Shown: piece after piece, positions 6,316 to 15,063 of the stretch
Layout: the number at the start of each line of letters is the position of its first letter
How positions within the stretch are numbered: the stretch's first letter is position 1
Assembly (NCBI GenBank): GCA_945901725.1
Contig: CAMDLK010000012.1
Location: 1 to 36,053 of the forward strand
Direction: 5' to 3'
Source: Bifidobacterium breve
GTDB taxonomy: Bacteria; Actinomycetota; Acidimicrobiia; Acidimicrobiales; Ilumatobacteraceae
DNA length: 36,053 bases
The notes under the pieces: model-generated
Databases searched by the model: none
What the model saw: only the letters and a program-made list of their open reading frames with translations
Told to the model about the DNA's origin: nothing
Translations under genes and position numbers: made by a program

Positions 6316-7518
6316 GTGCCAAGCAAGGTCCTTATTATCGGAGCAGGTCCCTCAGGAACCGCATGTGCAGCCACCCTTCATCGTCTCGGACATGAGGTGA
6401 CCGTTGTGGACAAAGCCACGTTCCCCCGCGACAAGTGTTGCGGCGATGGCCTCACCACGAATGCATTGCGAATCCTTGACCAACTTGGCTTTGACCCATC
6501 TCGTGTTCCTGATTGGCAAGTCACGTCGGATGTTCTCGTGCACTCCCCAACTGGCCGAACTATTGAACTTGCCTTGCCCGATATTGGTGGAGTCTTTGCC
6601 GCAATTGCTCCGCGATCACAATTTGATCATGCGCTTGTGCAACATTGCCGCGACGCAGGCATCACAATTCATGAAGGTCATGCTTTTGTGTCATTGTCAG
6701 AAACCGACACATCGGTAGTTGTCGAAGTTGAAGGACTTGAACCGTTCAATGTTGACTATGTCGTCGCGGCAGATGGCATGTGGTCGCCGGTGCGAAAAGC
6801 AATGGGCCTTTCTACTGCCGGCTATCTCGGCGAATGGCATGCGTTTCGTCAATACATCGGCAATGTAACGGGTTCAAGCGCAACTCAATTGCACGTGTGG
6901 TTTGAAAAAGACTTACTACCTGGTTACGCATGGTCATTTCCGTTACCAGGCAATCGTGCAAATTTCGGTTACGGCATTTTGCGCACTTCAGAGCGCAGCA
7001 CAAAATTTATGAACGACACGTGGCGTGATTTGCTCACTCGTCCTCACATTCGTGAAGCACTGGGACTAGACAACGTGCCAGAAGATCGCCACACCGCGTG
7101 GCCTATCCCCGCGCGTATCGATACTGCTATCCGTTCATCAGGCCGAGTCCTGTTTATAGGTGACGCGGTGTGCGCCACTGACACATTGACTGGTGAAGGA
7201 ATCGGCCAAGCACTGGAAACAGGAATCGCAGCTGCTGAATCAATTGACGCAGGCAACTCCCCTCGCGAAGTTCGTGCTCGCTATTCGCGCGCAATCGACA
7301 AAACCTTGCTGGCTGATCATCGGATGTCAGTAGTGCTCAGTGCGATTTTGGCTCGCCCTTTCTTTGCCCGCCTGGTCCTTGCGGTTGTCGATACGAACAA
7401 CTGGACCCGCACAAACTTTGCCCGCTGGATGTTTGAAGATGAGCCGAGAGCCATTGTTCTGACGCCTCGGCGCTGGCACCGCAAGTTCCTCAAACGTTCG
7501 GGTGCATACGAATCCTGA
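6316..7518 (+). CDS. Geranylgeranyl-reductase-family FAD-dependent oxidoreductase
   Basis: 400 residues starting with GTG. An N-terminal dinucleotide-binding motif GAGPSG (10-14 region) is followed by VVDK and KCCGDGL (40-46), the PxxKxCG-type signature of geranylgeranyl reductase-like flavoproteins. The second FAD motif GRVLFIGDAV...GEGIGQAL lies near 275-299. Members hydrogenate or hydroxylate isoprenoid chains such as menaquinone side chains or lipids; the substrate here is unknown. It is the first gene of a same-strand run with nitronate monooxygenase (22-base gap) and an MFS protein. The C-terminal segment has hydrophobic stretches (about 350-370) that may associate with the membrane. 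Confidence 0.85.
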   Translation: MPSKVLIIGAGPSGTACAATLHRLGHEVTVVDKATFPRDKCCGDGLTTNALRILDQLGFDPSRVPDWQVTSDVLVHSPTGRTIELALPDIGGVFAAIAPRSQFDHALVQHCRDAGITIHEGHAFVSLSETDTSVVVEVEGLEPFNVDYVVAADGMWSPVRKAMGLSTAGYLGEWHAFRQYIGNVTGSSATQLHVWFEKDLLPGYAWSFPLPGNRANFGYGILRTSERSTKFMNDTWRDLLTRPHIREALGLDNVPEDRHTAWPIPARIDTAIRSSGRVLFIGDAVCATDTLTGEGIGQALETGIAAAESIDAGNSPREVRARYSRAIDKTLLADHRMSVVLSAILARPFFARLVLAVVDTNNWTRTNFARWMFEDEPRAIVLTPRRWHRKFLKRSGAYES

Positions 7519-7527
7519 CAGCAGAAC

Positions 7528-7533
7528 TACGGT
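7528..7533 (+). promoter_or_regulatory. -10 hexamer (TACGGT) for the nitronate monooxygenase gene
   Basis: TACGGT ends seven bases before the ATG at 7541. The same hexamer and spacing precede the SDR gene at 19441. Confidence 0.5.
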
Positions 7534-7540
7534 TAGAGGC

Positions 7541-8503
7541 ATGAAGACACGCCTTACCGAAATGCTCAACATTGAACTTCCCATCATGCTTGCGGGCATG
7601 GGCGGTGTTTCCTACAGCGACCTCGTTGCAGCAGTGTCAGATGCTGGCGGTATCGGCACCTTTGGTGCAGCCACAATGTCTACTGAATTACTGACATCAG
7701 AGATGGCGCGAGTTCGCACAATGACTAACAAGCCATTCGGTGTTGACCTACTTACTGCAGCACCTGATTCCATTGAACGCAATATCAAAGCGATCATTGA
7801 AGGTGGCGCAAGTATTTACGTTGCTGGTCTTGGTGTCCCCCGTGAAATTGTTGACGAACTTCATAAAAACAACATCCTCGTTGGCTCCATGTGCGGAAAA
7901 GTACGCCATGCAACCGCTGCCGTTGCAAGTGGATGCGACTTTGTTGTTGCCCAAGGAACTGAAGCAGGCGGCCATACAGGCGTTGTAGCCACCATGGCGT
8001 TGGTGCCTCAAGTTGTTGACGCTGTTGACGGCAAAGTACCAGTCGTTGCAGCTGGTGGAATTTTTGATGGTCGCGGTCTGGTTGCTGCTCTTGCACTTGG
8101 CGCTGAAGGCGTATGGATTGGCACCAAGTTCATCGCTACGAACGAAGCACACACCGGCCAGGGATACAAAGAGAAAATTCTTGAGTCTCTAGAAGATGAC
8201 GTAGTCATCAGCAAGGGTTACACCGGCAAGACCTGTCGCGTCATTCGCACCGAATGGACAAACCATTGGGAAAAGAATCCATCAGAACTTCAAGGCTTTC
8301 CCGGACAGGCAATTGCAGCAGCTCAAGCTGGTGTGCAGCAACTTGGATCTAGCCCTGACGTTGTTCTCGACACAAACAAAGCATTCATGGCTGCAGGCCA
8401 AGCAGTCGGCGCAATTCATGAGATTCTTCCTGCTCGCCAGGTCGTTGAGAACCTCATGAATGAAACACGACGCACTCTTGAGCGCCTTGCCGCATTTCGA
8501 TAA
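7541..8503 (+). CDS. Nitronate monooxygenase (2-nitropropane dioxygenase family)
   Basis: 320 residues. A TIM-barrel FMN protein with PIMLAGMGGVSYSDLVAAVSDAGG at the N-terminus, the AQGTEAGGHTG motif whose His is the catalytic base in nitronate monooxygenases, and AAGGIFDGRGLVAAL plus GVWIGTKF for phosphate binding. Such enzymes oxidise alkyl nitronates (for example propionate-3-nitronate) to carbonyl compounds. Some relatives in actinobacterial lipid clusters have been renamed or have unknown substrates. The ATG at 7541 is preferred over an in-frame ATG at 7502, which would overlap the preceding gene. The choice is supported by the TACGGT hexamer seven bases upstream. Confidence 0.88.
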   Translation: MKTRLTEMLNIELPIMLAGMGGVSYSDLVAAVSDAGGIGTFGAATMSTELLTSEMARVRTMTNKPFGVDLLTAAPDSIERNIKAIIEGGASIYVAGLGVPREIVDELHKNNILVGSMCGKVRHATAAVASGCDFVVAQGTEAGGHTGVVATMALVPQVVDAVDGKVPVVAAGGIFDGRGLVAALALGAEGVWIGTKFIATNEAHTGQGYKEKILESLEDDVVISKGYTGKTCRVIRTEWTNHWEKNPSELQGFPGQAIAAAQAGVQQLGSSPDVVLDTNKAFMAAGQAVGAIHEILPARQVVENLMNETRRTLERLAAFR

Positions 8504-8509
8504 CTCGTA

Positions 8510-9742
8510 GTGTTTTCTTTATTGCGGCGAAACCGCGATGTGCGGATGGTGTTTGGCGCGCAAATAGTGTCTTACCTTGGTGACTGGTTCGCATTCGTTG
8601 CGCTTGCCGGACTAGTGGAAGACGTCACCGACTCACGTTTCCTTGTTTCGCTTGTACTTGTGTCAATGACCATCCCTGGTCTCTTCATGTCGCCCATTGC
8701 AGGTTCCTTTGCGGATCGATTCGATCGTCGCAAAATCTTGATCGTTGTTTCAATTCTTCAAGCATTTGCTGCCTTGTTACTGCTGCTTCATTCAGCAGCC
8801 GGAATCTGGATCACATTTGTTGCTCAATGTCTAATTGCGGCACTTGCCTCGTTCGTTGGACCATCAACCAGCGCATCGGTTCCCAACTTGGTAGACAACG
8901 ATGACGACTTACGTAAAACCAATGCGCTCTTCGGTAGCACATGGGGAACAATGCTTGCTGTTGGGGCAGCGTTGGGCGGAGTCTTTGCCGCAGCCTTCGG
9001 GCGCAACGCAGCATTTATCGCAAACGCCGTTTCATTTGTTGTAGCGGCCCTTCTCTTTTCAGGCGTGAAACGACCAATGCAAAGTGAGCGCACACAAAAC
9101 TCGAACAAAGGTCGCGTGCGTCCCATTGCCGACATGAAGGAAGCAATCAACGTCGCCAAGAAGGACCCCGTCATCCTTGCGCTCCTATGCTCCAAGATGA
9201 CATTTGCAGTTGGTGCAGGAATCGTTAGCCAACTCGCAGTTCTTGCTTCCAATGTTTTTAATGTCGGTGATTCTGGTCGTGGCCTACTTATTGGTGTGCG
9301 TGGAATCGGTTCTGGGCTTGGCCCCATTCTCGGAGCTCAAATAGCTGGTCGCGATATGGCAAAACTTCTGAAAGTGTGTGGCTACGCAGGGCTCGTTTTC
9401 GCGGTGTGTTACGTGGGGGCGGCATTGAGTCCATTTATTGGAATGGCTGCAGTCTTTATTGCACTTGCACATCTCAGCGGTGGCGCGCAGTGGACCCTGT
9501 CAACGCTTGGTTTACAGATGGAATCACCAGATCATGTGCGTGGTCGCGTGATGGCTGGCGACATGGCAATGGTGAACACAATGATCGGTTTCACCAGCAT
9601 CCTCGCCGGGCTCACGTCTCAATTCACCGGTGTTCGTCCAGCAATCATCATTTTTGCTGCAGCTGCAGCAGTTGCTTCAGTGGTGTACCTGTTTGCGACA
9701 GCCGGAATTATTCGGCGTCTGCGCACTTCACAGCAGCATTGA
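8510..9742 (+). CDS. MFS transporter (EntS/MFS_3-like exporter)
   Basis: 410 residues with about 12 predicted membrane helices. The loop motif GSFADRFDRRK between helices 2 and 3 is the MFS motif A (G-x-x-x-D-R-x-x-R-R/K). A second-half region (RGRVMAGDMAM) resembles the MFS_3/enterobactin-exporter-like group. It probably exports a small molecule; the substrate is unknown. It starts with GTG six bases after the nitronate monooxygenase stop and has no clear ribosome site, so it is likely co-transcribed with it. Its 3' end overlaps the convergent serine hydrolase gene by 35 bases. Confidence 0.85.
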   Translation: MFSLLRRNRDVRMVFGAQIVSYLGDWFAFVALAGLVEDVTDSRFLVSLVLVSMTIPGLFMSPIAGSFADRFDRRKILIVVSILQAFAALLLLLHSAAGIWITFVAQCLIAALASFVGPSTSASVPNLVDNDDDLRKTNALFGSTWGTMLAVGAALGGVFAAAFGRNAAFIANAVSFVVAALLFSGVKRPMQSERTQNSNKGRVRPIADMKEAINVAKKDPVILALLCSKMTFAVGAGIVSQLAVLASNVFNVGDSGRGLLIGVRGIGSGLGPILGAQIAGRDMAKLLKVCGYAGLVFAVCYVGAALSPFIGMAAVFIALAHLSGGAQWTLSTLGLQMESPDHVRGRVMAGDMAMVNTMIGFTSILAGLTSQFTGVRPAIIIFAAAAAVASVVYLFATAGIIRRLRTSQQH

Positions 9743-10874
9743 TGTAACCCGAGCGGCGAGGATCTTCGTCGTACACCGTAAGCATGGTATTCATCACATA
9801 CGACATCGCTAGTTGACGTGATGGCTGCGCAAATGCGACCGAACCGCCCGCACCATCGTGACCAAAACTGCCGGGGCCTGCATACTTATTGCGCTCGCTA
9901 TGCAACATGTATCCCTTTCCGAATACTGTCGCGCGTCCAAGAATTCGATCAACTTCACCAACAGGTGTTTCTGAAGTTGTTGCTCGACGCAGAGTTTCTT
10001 CACCCAACAAACGCACTCCATTTACTTCACCAATGACGGCGGCATAAATCGTGGCGAGAGATTTCGCATTGGAGATGCCATTTGCCCCAGGAATTTGCGC
10101 AGCATGCACCTCGCGCTTGTTAAAGGCGCCCGGACCAAATGCGCCGTTCAATGACAATGCAGTTGCCCCTTCTGAACCTGGCCCACCAAAGTCATTCATG
10201 AATTTGGCAATATCGGGTGGAAACTTTGGAATGGGGTGGGCCATGAGATGAGCAACGCGATGCTCTTGTTCTTCTGGCAACCCAATCCAGAAATCAACAC
10301 CCAGCGGCGCCACAATTTCGGAAGCAACAAAATCACCGATACTTCGACCAGTAACACGGCGAATCAGCTCACCAGCCAGCCATCCGTAGGTAAGCGCGTG
10401 ATAGCCATGTGTTGAATTTGGTGCAAAGAACGGCGTCGTTTCTGCCAGCCTCGAGGTGACTGTGTCCCAATCAAGAGCTTCTTCCAATGTGATGGGGCCT
10501 TCGACAGTGAATACACCTGCGCGATGCGCAAGCACCTGTGCAACTGTGAGTTCACCTTTGCCTTTGGCAGCAAATTCGGGCCAATAGGTGGCCATTTTCT
10601 CGTTGTAGTCAACTAGGCCGCGCTCTACGCACATGGCAACAGCCAGAGCCGCAATGCCTTTGGTGGTGCTGAAGATGACATTAAGCGTGTTTGCGTCGTA
10701 GGGAACGTTTCCTTCTTTGTCGCGCGATCCGCCGACTAAATCAACAACGAGTTCGCCTTTATGACGTACTGCGATGCTGGCGCCTCGATCCAGCCCAGAT
10801 GAAAGATGCGTGAGAAATTCATCGCGAACAGGCTCCCAACCAGGAGCCACCACATCAACTGTCAGTAGTGACAT
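9708..10874 (-). CDS. Serine beta-lactamase-like esterase (class C / family VIII)
   Basis: 388 residues. The nucleophile motif SxxK is STTK at 69-72, with a Tyr-containing YHALTYGW segment near 158-165 as the likely second catalytic element and a GHDGAGG box near 345 in place of KTG. This pattern fits family VIII carboxylesterases and the LipE/LipL-like actinobacterial esterases more than true beta-lactamases. No signal peptide is seen, so it acts in the cytoplasm, probably on an ester or lactone intermediate. It begins two bases after the stop of the F420-type oxidoreductase gene upstream, so the two are one operon. The 3' end runs 35 bases into the opposing MFS gene. Confidence 0.85.
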   Translation of the reverse strand: MSLLTVDVVAPGWEPVRDEFLTHLSSGLDRGASIAVRHKGELVVDLVGGSRDKEGNVPYDANTLNVIFSTTKGIAALAVAMCVERGLVDYNEKMATYWPEFAAKGKGELTVAQVLAHRAGVFTVEGPITLEEALDWDTVTSRLAETTPFFAPNSTHGYHALTYGWLAGELIRRVTGRSIGDFVASEIVAPLGVDFWIGLPEEQEHRVAHLMAHPIPKFPPDIAKFMNDFGGPGSEGATALSLNGAFGPGAFNKREVHAAQIPGANGISNAKSLATIYAAVIGEVNGVRLLGEETLRRATTSETPVGEVDRILGRATVFGKGYMLHSERNKYAGPGSFGHDGAGGSVAFAQPSRQLAMSYVMNTMLTVYDEDPRRSGYINAAVKCADAE

Positions 10875-10876
10875 GA

Positions 10877-11929
10877 TCAGGCGTCGATAATCGCGCGAAG
10901 TTTTTCGATCTGGCCAACTGGGTCTGGACCAATTGGGTTCACTGACAACACAGTGACACCTGACTCCTTGTAGGCAGCAACACGCTCTTTAATGAAACCA
11001 GTCGAACCAACAAGGTTGGCGTTCATGATCCATTCACCAGGAATTGCCGCAGCAGCTTCGGCCTTCTTACCTTCAAGGTAGAAGTCCTGAATGTCAACTG
11101 CTTCTTTTTCAAATCCGTAATCACGGCAGATGTCGTTATAGAAGTTCTTACCGCGGGCACCCATCCCGCCGACATACAACGCCATGTTTGGACGTGCCAT
11201 ATCGAGAATCTTGGTTTGAGCATCACCAGTGAGTGAGTCATCAATAGCCAACATTCCTCCAGCTGAAATTTCAAGACGTGCACGTGATGGATCGCGCTTT
11301 GCAAGACCTGCCTTCAACTGATCTCCCCATACGTTGTGGTAGCGCTCTGGGTAGAACATGATCGGAAGCCATCCGTCAGCCATTTCTGCAGTTGCTTCAA
11401 CGCTCTTGTCTTTCAATGAAGCCCACCAGATGGGGATGTCCTTACGAACTGGGTGGTTGATGATCTTGAGTGCCTTACCAAGACCTGTTCCCTGACCGGC
11501 TGGAAGCGGAATGTCGACGGTCTTGCCGTGATATTCCAATGGTGCTTCACGCGCCCACACATTGCGACACACTTCGATGTATTCCTTGATGCGTTGCATT
11601 GGCTTTTCGTATGGAACACCGTGGAAGCCTTCGATTACCTGAGGTCCAGATGCACCGAGACCAAGAATGAAACGACCATCGCTGACGTAGTCACAACCGG
11701 CAGCTGTCATTGCCATCAACGCAGCTGTACGTGAGTACACATTCACGATGCCAGTACCGATTTCAATGCGATTTGTTTTCGCAGCGAGGTAGCCCACTTG
11801 TGAGATTGCATCAAAGCTGTATGCCTCTGCGATCCACACCTGGTCGAGGCCGGCCTTTTCAAGTTCGACGACCCGGTCGGCGGCTTGCTTGAAGCCATCT
11901 GAATAACTGATTCCCATTGACAATTTCAT
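10877..11929 (-). CDS. LLM-class (luciferase-like) F420-dependent oxidoreductase
   Basis: 350 residues. A luciferase-like TIM barrel: VWIAEAYSFDAISQVGYLAAKT, IEIGTGIVNVYSRTAALMAMTA and GRFILGLGASGPQVIEGFHG are typical of F420-dependent LLM enzymes. The overall sequence resembles the Rv3520c-like group, whose mycobacterial member lies among cholesterol-catabolism genes. It would transfer hydride between F420 and an organic substrate, which is unknown. The start at 11929 is fixed by a strong Shine-Dalgarno site (AGGGAG, about seven bases upstream). The longer open frame to 12136 would cross the divergent hydrolase gene. It forms an operon with the serine hydrolase at 9708-10874. Confidence 0.88.
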   Translation of the reverse strand: MKLSMGISYSDGFKQAADRVVELEKAGLDQVWIAEAYSFDAISQVGYLAAKTNRIEIGTGIVNVYSRTAALMAMTAAGCDYVSDGRFILGLGASGPQVIEGFHGVPYEKPMQRIKEYIEVCRNVWAREAPLEYHGKTVDIPLPAGQGTGLGKALKIINHPVRKDIPIWWASLKDKSVEATAEMADGWLPIMFYPERYHNVWGDQLKAGLAKRDPSRARLEISAGGMLAIDDSLTGDAQTKILDMARPNMALYVGGMGARGKNFYNDICRDYGFEKEAVDIQDFYLEGKKAEAAAAIPGEWIMNANLVGSTGFIKERVAAYKESGVTVLSVNPIGPDPVGQIEKLRAIIDA

Positions 11930-11955
11930 GGATTCTCCCTTGAAGACGTTCCGCA

Positions 11956-11961
11956 ACTCTA
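11956..11961 (-). promoter_or_regulatory. Possible -10 hexamer (TAGAGT) of the oxidoreductase-esterase operon
   Basis: TAGAGT lies 26 bases before the ATG and would give a short leader carrying the AGGGAG site. It is placed in the 106-base divergent region shared with the hydrolase at 12036. No clear -35 is seen. Confidence 0.3.
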
Positions 11962-12035
11962 GAACGACAAGAGTCACCCTTGCGAGTTCTGAGAATCCAG
12001 GTGCCAAATTGCCGATCTGGTGCAACAATGCAGGC

Positions 12036-12923
12036 GTGACAATCACACCGAATACGTTCCATATTTCAACTCGTGACGGCATTTCCCTGCGCATGTTGCA
12101 ATGGTCGTCGGTTGACGAGTCCCCCGGCATTCCCATCCTTCTTATTCACGGTCTTGCGTCGAACGCCCGTCTGTGGGATGGGCCTGCGCGACGCCTAGCG
12201 GAGCTTGGCCACGCAGTAACTGCAATTGACCTTCGCGGACACGGCCTCAGCGACAAACCCGACACCGGATACGACATGGCAAACATTGCCGACGATGTCC
12301 TTGATGTAGTCAACGCGCTCGGTGCACGCCAGCGCAACTGGATACGACCTCTTGTCCTTGGACAATCGTGGGGTGGAAACATCGTGGTGGAGTATGCGCA
12401 TCGATATGGCGACACAATTCGTGGAATCGTTGCTGTCGATGGCGGAAGTATCGAGTTATCAGAAGCGTTCCCTGAGTGGGAACTGTGCAAGGTGACGATG
12501 GCACCTCCAGCAATTGCTGGCATGCAGTACGACAAACTTCGTTCTTATATTCGTGCTGCACATCTTGATTGGAGCGAAGAAGCTATTGATGGCCAGATGC
12601 ACAACATGGAACGCATGGCGGACAACACCATTCGCCCACACCTCACGTTTGATCGACACATCGATGTTTTGCACGGGCTATGGATGCACAAGCCTTCAAT
12701 GTTGTGGTCAGAGATAAAGGTGCCGGTCATGTTTACGCCTGCCTCTCGCTCAGAAGACCACCACACCCAATCGAAACGTGCGCAGATTCAATTCGCACTC
12801 GACAACCTTGCGCATGGCCGAGTCGAATGGTTCACGCCAGCCGACCACGATTTGCATGCGCAGTTTCCATTGCAATTTGCAGGCGTAGTTGACGACGCAA
12901 TTACTTCAGGATTCTTCTCATGA
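12036..12923 (+). CDS. Alpha/beta-hydrolase
   Basis: 295 residues from the GTG at 12036. The oxyanion motif HGLASN, the DLRGHGLSD strand-loop and the nucleophile elbow GQSWGG are all present, and the late PADHDLHAQFP segment supplies the catalytic His. A hydrolase of esters, lactones or C-C bonds is expected; the substrate is unknown. The open frame extends back to an ATG at 11928, but that would overlap the start of the divergent oxidoreductase. The GTG is preceded by a weak AACAAT hexamer at the usual six-base spacing. The last four bases overlap the next gene as ATGA, so the two are translationally coupled. Confidence 0.82.
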   Translation: MTITPNTFHISTRDGISLRMLQWSSVDESPGIPILLIHGLASNARLWDGPARRLAELGHAVTAIDLRGHGLSDKPDTGYDMANIADDVLDVVNALGARQRNWIRPLVLGQSWGGNIVVEYAHRYGDTIRGIVAVDGGSIELSEAFPEWELCKVTMAPPAIAGMQYDKLRSYIRAAHLDWSEEAIDGQMHNMERMADNTIRPHLTFDRHIDVLHGLWMHKPSMLWSEIKVPVMFTPASRSEDHHTQSKRAQIQFALDNLAHGRVEWFTPADHDLHAQFPLQFAGVVDDAITSGFFS

Positions 12924-14203
12924 GCCTTCCGCGCATCCTCGCAATCATGGGCTCGGGCGAAACAGCCCCCACCATGGTCACCACACATCGTCGTCTCACA
13001 ACTTTGCTGCCATCACCAGTGAAAGCGGTCGTACTTGACACACCATACGGGTTTCAGGAAAATGCACCAGAGCTTGCCACAAAGGCCGTTGAGTATTTCA
13101 AGACGTCTATCAATGTTGATCTTGTTGTTGCCGGACTCGTCCGCTTGCACGACACACATATTGCAGCAGACCCCGTAGCAATCGAACGCGGGCTCCGCGC
13201 ACTTTCCGATGCCGACTACATTTTCGCTGGGCCAGGCTCGCCTACCTACGCATTACGTCAGTGGGCAGGCTCGTCTGTTGCTCGAATCATGATTGACAAA
13301 CTCACTAATGGCGGAATTGTGACCTTTGCTTCAGCCGCGGCACTCACACTCGGAAAAGCAACAGTGCCGGTGTACGAGGTGTACAAGGTTGGGCAAGACG
13401 TTCAAGCCCTTGACGGCCTAGACATCCTCGCGGCTATTGGCATCAATGCAGCTGTTATTCCTCATTACGACAACACAGAGGGCGCCAACCACGACACCCG
13501 TTTCTGTTATCTCGGTGAAGCACGTTTGCAGATGTTTGAATCTTTGTTAGATGAAGACACGTACGTACTCGGAGTTGATGAACATACTGGATTAGTAATT
13601 GACCTTGATGCAGCAACAGCCAGCGTTGTGGGCAATAGCAATGTCACCATTCGTTTGCGAACTGAGTCATTCGTATACCCAACTGGATCTGTCATTCCGC
13701 TTTCACTTCTCCAGTCACCCACGTCGTTGTTAACAGGTTCTGGCGATGTATCGTCTCACCATTCCATCGCAACCACGCCTGTTGCGACAATCGCTGAACC
13801 GGCTCAAGCAAACTCACTTGATGCAGTTCTTGATGAATCAATCCTACAGTTTGACCAAGCGATGCAACAGCGTGACGCACTAGCCGCTGTACGTGCAGTT
13901 TTGTCTCTTGAACAAGCAATGCAGGACTGGTCAATCGATACTTTGCAAAGCGATGTGCTTGTGAGATCTCGCAGTGCACTTCGGTCGATGATTAGTCAAT
14001 TGGGTGACGCTGCAGTCGGTGGTGTCCGTGATCCACGAGAAGTAATAGCACCATTCGTTGAAGCCATGCTGTCAGTGCGGGCCACAGTCCGAGCCGAGAA
14101 ACGTTTTGATCTGTCAGACATCATTCGCGATGTATTCGCGTCGCTCAACATAGAAGTGCGCGATACGCCAGCAGGCGCCGAATGGTCACTACCTACTGAA
14201 TGA
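12920..14203 (+). CDS. Peptidase S51/cyanophycinase-like domain fused to a CysS-C-terminal-like domain
   Basis: 427 residues in two parts. Residues 1-250 have the class-I glutamine-amidotransferase-like fold of peptidase S51: IMGSGE at 9-14, FAGPGSPTYAL (102-112), a nucleophile elbow TFASAAAL (135-142, Ser138 in the expected place), PHYDNTEGANHDTRF with candidate His residues, and GVDEHTGLVID (218-228), which matches the GxDExT block of cyanophycinases. Residues about 295-427 end with VRAEKRFDLSDIIRD...IEVRDTPAGAEW. This closely resembles the C-terminal domain of cysteinyl-tRNA synthetase (the stretch that ends DTPxGxxW). No aminoacylation core is present. The gene overlaps the preceding hydrolase by four bases (ATGA) and converges on the ABC permease two bases away. 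It may be a peptidase acting on an isopeptide or aminoacyl substrate, but this is inference. Confidence 0.8.
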   Translation: MSLPRILAIMGSGETAPTMVTTHRRLTTLLPSPVKAVVLDTPYGFQENAPELATKAVEYFKTSINVDLVVAGLVRLHDTHIAADPVAIERGLRALSDADYIFAGPGSPTYALRQWAGSSVARIMIDKLTNGGIVTFASAAALTLGKATVPVYEVYKVGQDVQALDGLDILAAIGINAAVIPHYDNTEGANHDTRFCYLGEARLQMFESLLDEDTYVLGVDEHTGLVIDLDAATASVVGNSNVTIRLRTESFVYPTGSVIPLSLLQSPTSLLTGSGDVSSHHSIATTPVATIAEPAQANSLDAVLDESILQFDQAMQQRDALAAVRAVLSLEQAMQDWSIDTLQSDVLVRSRSALRSMISQLGDAAVGGVRDPREVIAPFVEAMLSVRATVRAEKRFDLSDIIRDVFASLNIEVRDTPAGAEWSLPTE

Positions 14204-14205
14204 AA

Positions 14206-15060
14206 TCAGATGTGGTGCAGGCCAGAGATTCTGGTTCGCCCACGAATTCCGGTGACTGCGTACACCACGATGAACATCAAGGTGCCCGTCAGAATAATAG
14301 TTGCACTTGCTGATGTATCAAGGAAGTACGACAGGTACATGCCGACGAACGCCGATACTCCCCCGATGATTGGCGAGATCCACAACATGCGCGCAAAAGA
14401 GTTTGTCAACATGCGCGCAATGGAAGCAGGAATAACCAAGAGTGCAGAGATGAGAAGGGTTCCGATTACTCGCATAGTCACAAGAATTGTTAGCGACAAG
14501 AGCCCCATGAGCAAGGCTTCAATCCACGCCACGCGAACGCCCGAAACCTGAGCGACCTCAGGGTCAAATGTGGCGAAGAGGAACGCGCGATACAGAGCGA
14601 CGATAATCACAACGCTGAGAATCGCTACTGCAGACACAGCAACGATGTCAATCGTTTTCACACCCAACACACTTCCAAACAGAACTGCTTCAATGCTTTT
14701 CTTGGCCTGGCCATAACGATTCAACAGGGCAAGACCCAACGCAAACGAAGCTGTTGTAACTACTCCGATTGCCGCATCAGCCCCAATCAAGCGCCGGCGC
14801 GCAATGCGGCCGATGATTACACCAGACGCAATTCCCCATACCCCGGCACCGACGAAGTAATTAACATTCATTACAGCTGATGCCGCAGCACCACCAAAGA
14901 CCGCGTGTGAAAGTCCGTGGCCGATGTAGCTCATGCCACGCAACACAACAAACACCCCAAGTAGGCCGCACAATGCGCCGGCAATGGTGGCAACGATGAT
15001 TCCGTTGTTAAAGAACTGATAGCGAAATGGGGTCGTAAGCCCGGCGATTACATGAATCAT
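14206..15060 (-). CDS. Zinc/manganese ABC transporter permease (ZnuB/MntB type)
   Basis: 284 residues with about eight or nine hydrophobic helices. The motif RGMSYIGHGLSHAVFGGAAA near 41-60 is the hallmark of the ABC-3 family that imports zinc or manganese, followed by LLISALLVIPASIARML near the C-terminal half. It forms the membrane channel for the ATPase and binding protein encoded immediately upstream. The ATG lies three bases after the ATPase stop. The 3' end nearly touches the convergent S51-fusion gene. Confidence 0.92.
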   Translation of the reverse strand: MIHVIAGLTTPFRYQFFNNGIIVATIAGALCGLLGVFVVLRGMSYIGHGLSHAVFGGAAASAVMNVNYFVGAGVWGIASGVIIGRIARRRLIGADAAIGVVTTASFALGLALLNRYGQAKKSIEAVLFGSVLGVKTIDIVAVSAVAILSVVIIVALYRAFLFATFDPEVAQVSGVRVAWIEALLMGLLSLTILVTMRVIGTLLISALLVIPASIARMLTNSFARMLWISPIIGGVSAFVGMYLSYFLDTSASATIILTGTLMFIVVYAVTGIRGRTRISGLHHI

Positions 15061-15063
15061 GAT

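Noticed and set aside
7748-8152. A 134-codon minus-strand frame inside the nitronate monooxygenase gene
   Set aside because: The opposite strand encodes a complete, motif-bearing enzyme here. The antisense product is Asn/Cys-rich with no recognisable pattern and no start signal.
8824-9327. A 167-codon minus-strand frame inside the MFS gene
   Set aside because: Antisense to a clear transporter with intact motifs; the product is low in complexity and has no supporting start.
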